Below, piece by piece: positions 41,124-46,084 of a DNA stretch of 46,084 nt; the stretch's first letter is position 1; each line of letters opens with the position of its first letter. Both the position numbers and the translations under genes were made by a program. The notes below the pieces were generated by a model. It was given only the letters and a program-made list of their open reading frames with translations. It searched no databases and was not told the DNA's origin. The DNA lies in the NCBI GenBank assembly GCA_024405155.1, contig JAKSPC010000012.1, forward strand, positions 1-46,084, given 5' to 3'. This DNA comes from Lachnospiraceae bacterium. GTDB lineage: Bacteria; Bacillota; Clostridia; Lachnospirales; Lachnospiraceae.

Positions 41124-41780
41124 TTAGCAAAAAACATTTTCTCTGAGTTCCCGGGCAATGCGTCCGATCTCGTCAAACTTTCCTTCACTGACCCACTGAC
41201 GGTTCACCAGATTGCCGCCAACGCCGACGCCTGCCGCGCCTGCCGCGATGTAATCCCGGGCGTTCTTCTCGTTGATGCCGCCCACCGCCATTACCGGGAT
41301 GTGCTTTAACGGTGCCTTCACCGCCTTGATATAGGCCGGTCCCAGGACGGATGCCGGGAAGATCTTTACCACGTCGGCGCCCATTTCATATGCCGCCGCG
41401 ATCTCGGTGGGCGTAAGGGCTCCCGGCATGGAGACCATATTCAGTTTCTTCGTTTCCCTGATCACTTCTTCCTTCACATTGGGAGAGATGATGTAACGGG
41501 CTCCGGCGTCTTTGGCGATCCGTGCCTGTTCCGCGCTCATTACCGTACCGGCCCCTGCCAGTACGTCACCGGCGAAATGCTCTGTGATGAGCCGGATGGT
41601 ATCTGCCGTGTTTTCTGCCTTCCCCGTCTGATCGTAGGTCACCTCGATCATGCGGATGCCGCTTTGTAAAAGCGCCTCTGAAAGACGGAGCACGTCATCC
41701 CCGTATACGCCGCGGACAATGGCAATGATCTTATTCTCCAGCACTGCCTTCAGTACCATATCGTTTTTCTGTTCTGCCAT
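41124..41780 (-). CDS. eda: KDPG/KHG aldolase
   Basis: A 218-residue class I aldolase of the Eda family. The Schiff-base Lys139 lies in ADVVKIFPAS, and GAGTVMSAEQ and VKEEVIRE are typical. The substrate-binding Arg of the EVTLRT segment of E. coli Eda is replaced (EVTYDQTG, about residues 46-53), as in many Firmicute copies. It would split 2-keto-3-deoxy-6-phosphogluconate, or a related ketoacid, into pyruvate and an aldehyde, using the kinase product. GGAGG lies about 9 nt before the ATG. Confidence 0.87.
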   Translation of the reverse strand: MAEQKNDMVLKAVLENKIIAIVRGVYGDDVLRLSEALLQSGIRMIEVTYDQTGKAENTADTIRLITEHFAGDVLAGAGTVMSAEQARIAKDAGARYIISPNVKEEVIRETKKLNMVSMPGALTPTEIAAAYEMGADVVKIFPASVLGPAYIKAVKAPLKHIPVMAVGGINEKNARDYIAAGAAGVGVGGNLVNRQWVSEGKFDEIGRIARELRENVFC

Positions 41781-41817
41781 GAGGCATACCTCCGAAAAAT
41801 ACAAATATACGACTATC

Positions 41818-41847
41818 ATCATATCACTTGCGTTACGATTTTGCCAC
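41818..41847 (-). promoter_or_regulatory. Promoter for the eda-kinase operon
   Basis: An extended -10 TGATATGAT on the minus strand (TATGAT at 41818-41823) with a modest -35 GTGGCA (41842-41847) at 18-bp spacing. Confidence 0.45.
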
Positions 41848-41907
41848 CGGTTTGTGGGAATAATCAAAAATCCGCTGATTTAGGCTATCTTTATTTCCCG
41901 AACGGGG

Positions 41908-41913
41908 TATAAT
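41908..41913 (+). promoter_or_regulatory. -10 box for the small P-loop gene
   Basis: A perfect TATAAT, 37 nt before the start codon at 41951. No good -35 is seen, so an activator may be needed or the match is chance. Confidence 0.4.
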
Positions 41914-41950
41914 AGACGTAACATCATTTATGATCACAGGAGAAAAACAT

Positions 41951-42238
41951 ATGGAACGAATCATTGGCGGACAGGGAACCGGAAAAACCAGGGAACTGAT
42001 AAAGATCGCATACGAGAAAAATGCCACCGTGGTCTGTGAGACGCCGGAACGCTTGATCGACAAGATGCATGCCTACGGGTACGTGGGGATCGGATGCATC
42101 TCCTATGCGGAGTATCTGGCACTTGGACTTGATAAGGAAAACGCTCCGTCATACGCCCAGTACGTGGTGGATGACATCGAAGCCTTCCTCTATTTCATTT
42201 CCAAAGGAACCATCGCGTTCTCCGTTTCCAATTCCTAA
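41951..42238 (+). CDS. Very small P-loop NTPase-like protein (95 aa)
   Basis: A 95-residue protein with a full Walker A, GGQGTGKT (residues 6-13), and a Walker B-like hydrophobic-Asp-Asp, YVVDDIE (71-77). The ATG has AGGAG before it. I do not recognise a characterised family; similar short proteins appear to be common in Clostridia. It stands alone between a divergent aldolase operon and a shared terminator. Its size leaves room for nucleotide binding only, so it might act with a partner. It is not obviously truncated, since it ends cleanly before a terminator. Confidence 0.7.
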   Translation: MERIIGGQGTGKTRELIKIAYEKNATVVCETPERLIDKMHAYGYVGIGCISYAEYLALGLDKENAPSYAQYVVDDIEAFLYFISKGTIAFSVSNS

Positions 42239-42264
42239 CGCGCGATAGAAAAAGCCATTAAGAA

Positions 42265-42299
42265 AAAAGCTCCCGCATCGAAAAGATGCAGGAGCTTTT
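42265..42299. terminator. Bidirectional terminator
   Basis: An imperfect 15-bp stem (AAAAGCTCC-c-GCATC with GATGC-a-GGAGCTTTT, loop GAAAA) serves the small P-loop gene on the plus strand. On the minus strand it gives TTTTTT after the stem and so ends the Eda-VOC transcript. Confidence 0.85.
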
Positions 42300-42329
42300 A
42301 TGATATGTATCCCGTCGGAAAAAGCCGGT

Positions 42330-43286
42330 CTATCTCTGCATGAGATGGATGGCAAAGCCGCCGAACTCATCCTTAAGATAAATGGCCCTGGTATTTCCTT
42401 TCGCATCCGTCTTTCTGGTGGACTCGTCAAATTCCACGCCCTCAAGTCCCAGATGATACACGGCACGGTCGATGGAATTGGTGCCGATGGCAATGTGACC
42501 GTTCTTTCCCAGGTAGGGGGACTTCATGCACTCTACGGCGTTTCCGGCAAAATCGGAAGAATTCCCCGCTTTGTACTCAAAGCCAAACAGCGCGCAAAGC
42601 GTTTTTGCAGTCTTTTCCGCTTCCGCTGCATTTTCGCAGTTGATGCCCACGTGAGCCAGAGAAAGTCCCAGCATGGTCTTGACGGATTCTTTGCAGATGG
42701 ACGTGATCTTCTCCCACTCGTGGTTGTTGATCATGTCCTTCTTCACCATCCAGGTGCCGCCGCAGGCCGCGATCCTGTCGATGGAAAGATAATCCATCAG
42801 GGTCTTTGGCGTAATGCCGCCGGTGGGCATGAACTTCAAGGGGAATACGGACGTGAACTGTTTGATCATGGAAGCTCCGCCCAGCGCTTCCGCCGGGAAG
42901 AATTTCACGATATCCAGCCCCGCATTCACCGCTTTGGTCATGTCGGAAGCATTGACGCAGCCGGGGAAACAGGGAATGCCGATCTCATTGCACCGGTCCA
43001 CCACGGCGTCAAAATAACCGGGAGAAACGATGAACTTTGCCCCGGCCTTCACGGCCTCATCCACCTGTGCCATGGTAAGGACGGTGCCGGCACCTACCAG
43101 CACTTCCGGGCATTCCTTTGCCACACGGCGGATGGACTCCTGTCCTGCCTGTGTGCGGAACGTGATCTCCATGGCGGGAATGCCGCCTGCGATCAAAGCC
43201 TTTGCCAGATCCACCGCGTCATCTGCGTTATCAATGGCAATGACCGGTACGATACCGATATCAGCGATCTGTTTTTTTACATCCAT
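42330..43286 (-). CDS. Eda aldolase fused to a VOC/glyoxalase-like domain
   Basis: 318 residues. Residues 1-205 are a complete KDPG-aldolase domain: EITFRT keeps the Glu and Arg (40 and 44), and LDIVKFFPAEALGG holds Schiff-base Lys128. From about residue 210 the protein continues as a second domain with LAHVGINCENAAEAEKTAK, then GNAVECMKSPYLGKNGHIAIG and AIYLKDEFGGFAIHLMQR, which resembles a single VOC (glyoxalase-type) beta-alpha unit. VOC domains often bind metals and small acids. The fusion suggests that the second domain helps handle the substrate. It differs from the lone Eda at 41124. Confidence 0.82.
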   Translation of the reverse strand: MDVKKQIADIGIVPVIAIDNADDAVDLAKALIAGGIPAMEITFRTQAGQESIRRVAKECPEVLVGAGTVLTMAQVDEAVKAGAKFIVSPGYFDAVVDRCNEIGIPCFPGCVNASDMTKAVNAGLDIVKFFPAEALGGASMIKQFTSVFPLKFMPTGGITPKTLMDYLSIDRIAACGGTWMVKKDMINNHEWEKITSICKESVKTMLGLSLAHVGINCENAAEAEKTAKTLCALFGFEYKAGNSSDFAGNAVECMKSPYLGKNGHIAIGTNSIDRAVYHLGLEGVEFDESTRKTDAKGNTRAIYLKDEFGGFAIHLMQR

Positions 43287-43289
43287 ATT

Positions 43290-44249
43290 TTAAGCCTCCG
43301 TTTTTTTGCTTTTTGTTTCCAGCAAAGCATTTATTTTTTTGAAAGAGAGCGGGTACACATACCCTGCGACAAATACCGTAACACCGTAACGGATCAGATG
43401 TTCGATCCTTGCATCGATGCCCCCCAGCAGTTTCTGCAGTCCGAAAAAGACGGCAGCAAATACGATCACGCCCAGAATGCCTCTGACCCACGCCTCCTTT
43501 TTGGAAACAGGCATGGCAAACTTTATGGTGTGCCGTTCCAGGGGCCAGCAGAGCACCCAGCCGAACATCATGCCGCAGGCTCCGTACAGTGCCGGCTTCA
43601 TGGTATCCGGATCCACCAGGAGCGTTCCGTCCGCTGCCAGATCCATGGGATAGGTCTTGTTCTCCACATAGACGATCATCAGGACGCTCACCGCCGCACA
43701 GACGGCCAGATATATGAGTTCATTCCTGCGGGACCGGTTCACCCACTTTACCACGGGCTTTCCGAAAAAGACCATTGCGAGCCCCAGTGCCAGTCCGAAC
43801 ACCACGTCCTCTATGGTATGGCATCCCAGGAACATGCGGGAAACGGGGACCATGATCAGAAAAGCAATGCACATCACCTTTACCCAGGTCTTTTTCTTTC
43901 CGTATTCCGAAAGGACCGTACCGAACACGGCGCCGCAGGACGTGGAATGTCCGCTGGGAAAAGAATACCCCTCCGCCGTGGAAACGGCTTCTTCTGCCAC
44001 GTGGATCCGGCTGTCAATGACCCAGGGCCGGTACACGGCGGCACACAGCTTGGTGAAATTGTTCAGCAGGTTTCCGGTGGAAAGATTCACCATGGCCACC
44101 GAGGCAAATTCCTTATCCACGCACCAGTACATCACGCATATGAGGACCGGCAGACCGTAGATGCTCGTCTCCGACACCAGCACCATGAACTGAAGAAGGA
44201 TCCCCGGACAGGTCTCACGGATATTCTGCAGATAAACCAGATAATCCAT
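43290..44249 (-). CDS. PAP2 family membrane phosphatase
   Basis: 319 residues with about eight membrane segments. The three catalytic motifs are seen: KLCAAVYRPW (K-x6-RP), YSFPSGHSTS (PSGH) and SRMFLGCHTIEDV (SR-x5-H-x3-D). It would dephosphorylate a lipid phosphate such as undecaprenyl pyrophosphate or phosphatidic acid, outside the membrane. It starts 3 nt after the HTH regulator stop, and the Eda-VOC gene starts 3 nt after its own stop, so the three form an operon. Confidence 0.9.
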   Translation of the reverse strand: MDYLVYLQNIRETCPGILLQFMVLVSETSIYGLPVLICVMYWCVDKEFASVAMVNLSTGNLLNNFTKLCAAVYRPWVIDSRIHVAEEAVSTAEGYSFPSGHSTSCGAVFGTVLSEYGKKKTWVKVMCIAFLIMVPVSRMFLGCHTIEDVVFGLALGLAMVFFGKPVVKWVNRSRRNELIYLAVCAAVSVLMIVYVENKTYPMDLAADGTLLVDPDTMKPALYGACGMMFGWVLCWPLERHTIKFAMPVSKKEAWVRGILGVIVFAAVFFGLQKLLGGIDARIEHLIRYGVTVFVAGYVYPLSFKKINALLETKSKKTEA

Positions 44250-44252
44250 GTT

Positions 44253-44717
44253 TTACTCCATCCACTTTTCCAGAAGGAGCTTCATTGTACCCGCGGCGGA
44301 AGACACCCTGTCCAGATAGCCGAGGATCTTTTCGAAGTCAGGCCTCTCTTCTTCCGAGATCACACCGTCCGCCGTGATCCCGATGAGGCGGTCCTTATTG
44401 GCAGAGAGTCCGTTAACGGAATCAATGATATTGAGCACGATGGCGGAAAGCCCGTCCTCCGTGACCTCAGGTACGTACTTTTTTCCTATGGGACATTCAC
44501 CGCTGCAGTAACGGTTCACCAGAAGCGGATCCCCATAGGCTTTTGCCATGGCAAGGACTTCGTCCGGATGGGGCGCGCTCCTTTCGGATTCAATGCGCTC
44601 TATCCTGTCTTCTGACAGGAACTCCGTTTTCTCGGAGGCTTCCTCTCTGGTAAGCCCTGCCGCTTCACGGCTCTGAAAATAAATATTTTTCTCCTCTTTT
44701 ACGGAACGTCTGGGCAT
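44253..44717 (-). CDS. XRE-type helix-turn-helix regulator
   Basis: 154 residues. An N-terminal HTH region, AGLTREEASEKTEFLSEDRI then ERIESERSAPHPDEVLAMA, is like Cro/CI domains. A C-terminal part follows with cysteines in RYCSGECPIGKKY and a helical end. Start 44717 gives MPRRSVKEEKN with AGAGGTG before it; the longer frame from 44750 overlaps the promoter. First gene of the operon with PAP2 and Eda-VOC, so it may control it. Confidence 0.8.
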   Translation of the reverse strand: MPRRSVKEEKNIYFQSREAAGLTREEASEKTEFLSEDRIERIESERSAPHPDEVLAMAKAYGDPLLVNRYCSGECPIGKKYVPEVTEDGLSAIVLNIIDSVNGLSANKDRLIGITADGVISEEERPDFEKILGYLDRVSSAAGTMKLLLEKWME

Positions 44718-44748
44718 AACACACCTCTCATGCACTTTTATCACTGCC

Positions 44749-44777
44749 ATTATATTTCAAACAGTCATGTCATTCAA
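44749..44777 (-). promoter_or_regulatory. Promoter for the HTH-PAP2-aldolase operon
   Basis: TTGAAT (44772-44777) and a perfect TATAAT (44749-44754) are 17 bp apart on the minus strand. Confidence 0.75.
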
Positions 44778-44840
44778 CCCCGCGTTGAAAAAACGGAATA
44801 CTGATCACGGGGCCGGGCATGCCTGTTTTTGCCCGGAACA

Positions 44841-44867
44841 ATAAAAAAAGCCCTTTTTTAAGGACTT
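44841..44867 (-). terminator. Terminator of tRNA-Val
   Basis: On the minus strand AAGTCCTT and AAGGGCTT form an 8-bp stem (one wobble) with an AAAA loop, followed by TTTTT, about 12 nt past the tRNA 3' end. Confidence 0.8.
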
Positions 44868-44878
44868 TCTTTACATTA

Positions 44879-44951
44879 TGCGGCCTACTGGGCTCGAACC
44901 AGCGACCTCTCGCGTGTGAGGCGAACGCTCTCCCAGCTGAGCTAAGACCGC
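44879..44951 (-). tRNA. tRNA-Val (anticodon CAC)
   Basis: A full cloverleaf on the minus strand: acceptor GCGGTCT pairs with AGGCCGC, the D-arm is GCTCAGCTGGGAGAGC, the anticodon stem-loop is TTCGC-CTCACAC-GCGAG with CAC at the anticodon positions, and the T-arm carries GGTTCGAGCC. Discriminator A follows. CCA is not encoded. Confidence 0.95.
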
Positions 44952-45047
44952 ATTTCGTCATACATACTTATACCACATATTTTCGATTTTTGCCACATTT
45001 TCAACGAAATTCCATGAAGAAAATTTATGGTCTCACTTGCAAAACTA

Positions 45048-45109
45048 AATTCCACCCCAGAAAACGAAAGAGTGGATTTTACCTGTTCCTAATACGAGGG
45101 TGGAACTTT
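45048..45109. repeat. TTCCACCC-type inverted motif pair (left)
   Basis: AATTCCACCCC (45048-45058) and the inverted GGGTGGAACTTT (45098-45109) flank a 39-nt segment. The same motifs occur again in inverted order at 45913-45923 and 46039-46050, so the array region between is framed on both sides by this motif. I see no gene here. Confidence 0.5.
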
Positions 45110-45240
45110 CTTGTTCCGGATCGTATACTCTTTCCATTCATCTTACTCTGCTCCGGCCGGGATCACGAATAGTTGATTTACAAAGGAATCGGTATCCTCA
45201 CGAGGCTGACCCGGCCAGGCACTGACAATATGGGCAGGAT

Positions 45241-45558
45241 CGTCACGAAAAAATGATGATGCGAAGCTTTCGTGACATTTCCGTGCGGCCAATTTGGAAA
45301 ACTGTCACGAAAACAAGGCATTCTGAAAGTTTCGTGACAATTCCGCAGAGATCTTTTTGAAATCTGTCACGAAATATTGGCTTTTCAGAAGTTTCGTGAC
45401 AATCGCTGGCGCTAATTCATCATAGAATTACAAAATGTGATATCAACAAGGCTCGAGAATGTCACGAAATGGTGAAATCCCGGGATTTTCGTGACACTTT
45501 TCCGAAAAGAAGGAATCTGACTGTCACGAAATATGAGAATCTCCGGGATTTCGTGACA
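45241..45558. repeat. Array of five 37-nt inverted-repeat units
   Basis: Each unit has TGTCACGAAA, 17 variable nt, then TTTCGTGACA. Units begin at 45241 (first base C), 45303, 45365, 45460 and 45522, so the starts are 62, 62, 95 and 62 bp apart. The ten half-sites are invariant except for the first base, while the 17-nt centres and the 25-58-nt spacers differ. No gene lies in it. It could be a multi-site protein-binding region, a set of hairpins, or a palindromic mobile repeat. Confidence 0.85.
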
Positions 45559-45626
45559 GTTTTAAAAAATGATTGCACTCATCGGGCGGCGGAGATTCTG
45601 TTGAGTTCATTTTTTACTCTGCCATA

Positions 45627-45701
45627 GCGTAAAGGCACTGCATTCAGCTGACGACAGTAAAACTGGTAATTCGAAAAGAGTACCAGCGGTACACTTTACG
45701 C
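45627..45701. repeat. Hairpin with nested inverted repeats
   Basis: GCGTAAAG (45627-45634) pairs with CTTTACGC (45694-45701), and CTGGTA pairs with TACCAG inside it. It abuts and slightly overlaps the long stem-loop that follows. Confidence 0.6.
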
Positions 45702-45828
45702 CTTGTTTTGCTTGACTGCAAAATACCTGCCAGCGGTGCTGCCTGTCAAGGCTGCCTCAGGGCACCCGAAGGGCTTCGGCCTTGACAGGCAGACTGCGGC
45801 AGGTAAAAGTCCACAAGCAAAACAAGGC
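45700..45828. repeat. Very long nested stem-loop
   Basis: Four nested perfect helices: GCCTTGTTTTGCTTG (45700-45714) with CAAGCAAAACAAGGC (45814-45828), TACCTGCC with GGCAGGTA, GCCTGTCAAGGC (45741-45752) with GCCTTGACAGGC (45779-45790), and a CCGAAG/CTTCGG tip. A further hairpin, GCTTCTG/CAGAAGC, follows at 45835-45854. A minus-strand frame is open here (45696-45926), but palindromes explain it better than coding. Confidence 0.75.
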
Positions 45829-45912
45829 TTCCCTGCTTCTGCAGGCACAGAAGCACTCTCATAAATAAAAAAGGCCGGAGTTCTCAGCAAGGTGATCCAT
45901 ACACTTTTCTTA

Positions 45913-46084
45913 GGGGTGGAATTCACTAACTCTTAGCAGGACGCTGTGAATCCGACTTCTGTTTCCCTTGCTTCCTTTTCCGGCTTTACAGCCATTATAG
46001 GCTCTGAAAAAGCCAAATTTCAACAATTTTTGACAAAAAAAGTTCCACCCTGTGGAATTTAATCCTACAAGATGGAACTTACTC
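45913..46084. repeat. TTCCACCC-type inverted motifs (right)
   Basis: GGGGTGGAATT (45913-45923), AAAGTTCCACCC (46039-46050), GTGGAATTT (46052-46060) and GATGGAACTT (46071-46080) repeat the motif in alternating orientation up to the window edge. The pattern may continue beyond it. Confidence 0.5.
45994..46023 (-). promoter_or_regulatory. Promoter reading into the structured non-coding region
   Basis: On the minus strand TTGAAA (46018-46023) and a perfect TATAAT (45994-45999) lie 18 bp apart. Transcription would run leftward across the 45.9-45.6 kb hairpins. A stem between AAAGCCGGA, just after the start, and TCCGGCCTTT, followed by T residues near 45875, could close an RNA of roughly 110-120 nt. 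Confidence 0.6.

Noticed and set aside
42300-44615. A 771-codon plus-strand open frame
   Set aside because: It lies antisense to three well-recognised genes (Eda-VOC, PAP2, HTH), is rich in His, Arg and Gln, and has no domain; it is a shadow frame.
45241-45558. CRISPR array
   Set aside because: The invariant parts are short inverted half-sites, the centres within each unit vary, the spacing is not uniform, and no cas gene is present.
45696-45926. A 76-residue minus-strand protein
   Set aside because: Its frame runs through perfect nested palindromes, it would start with GTG lacking a ribosome site, and its composition is unlike its neighbours.

Overview
The window looks like a piece of an anaerobic Firmicutes chromosome, most likely Clostridia and probably a gut Lachnospiraceae. 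The grounds are separate formate-THF ligase, FchA and FolD genes in one operon, solo ECF S components, a DUF624 protein, lipoproteins with MKK-type signal peptides and strong GGAGG-type ribosome binding sites. About 43 protein genes and one tRNA-Val fill 0.5-45 kb almost without gaps. Both edges are gene-free and structured (1-494 and 44952-46084), so the window may end in repeats. All functions are inferred from recognised motifs; no search was run.

Region by region. (1) 0.2-9.3 kb, plus strand: a promoter and hairpin-rich leader, an orphan sugar-binding lipoprotein, tandem terminators, then a catabolic operon of two paralogous Amidohydro_2 hydrolases, an L-fucose-isomerase-like enzyme, a DUF4432 mutarotase-like protein, an M20 hydrolase, a YjbQ protein and a DUF624 membrane protein. 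Two intergenic copies of a covarying hairpin element lie inside this operon. (2) 9.2-10.9 kb: Asp/Glu racemase and an archaeal-type triose-phosphate isomerase on the minus strand, plus a 39-residue membrane protein on the plus strand. (3) 11.0-18.5 kb, minus: an eight-gene operon (PF06541 protein, GtrA, Ldh-type dehydrogenase, EEP hydrolase, ECF S component, ParB-like/BMP fusion, metallophosphoesterase, DapF). (4) 18.6-24.8 kb, minus: amino-acid ABC transporter, a DapF-fold racemase, then a lipid-type set (lipoyl-less E2-like acyltransferase, PlsC-like acyltransferase, GT4 glycosyltransferase).

(5) 24.8-32.1 kb, minus: dCMP deaminase, Fhs, FchA, FolD and a folate-type ECF S component, then a GlpA/GlpB/DUF1667 glycerol-3-phosphate dehydrogenase-like set behind a terminator hairpin. 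(6) 32.2-38.5 kb, minus: an unusual operon of an AIM24 protein, an ExbB-like and an ExbD-like proton-channel pair, two further proteins with ExbD-like extracytoplasmic domains but no channel Asp, an exported protein, a large GT-C-like membrane protein and, from its own promoter, a lipoprotein. (7) 38.5-44.8 kb: a Kv-type ion channel, a phosphopantetheinyl transferase, a KDG kinase with Eda aldolase, a tiny P-loop protein, an Eda-VOC fusion, a PAP2 phosphatase and an HTH regulator. (8) 44.9-46.1 kb: tRNA-Val(CAC), then non-coding DNA with five 37-nt inverted-repeat units on a mostly 62-bp period, a nested long hairpin and a minus-strand promoter.

The strongest candidates for something undescribed are the ExbB/ExbD/AIM24 operon in an apparent Gram-positive, the covarying operon-internal hairpin element and the 37-nt inverted-repeat array.
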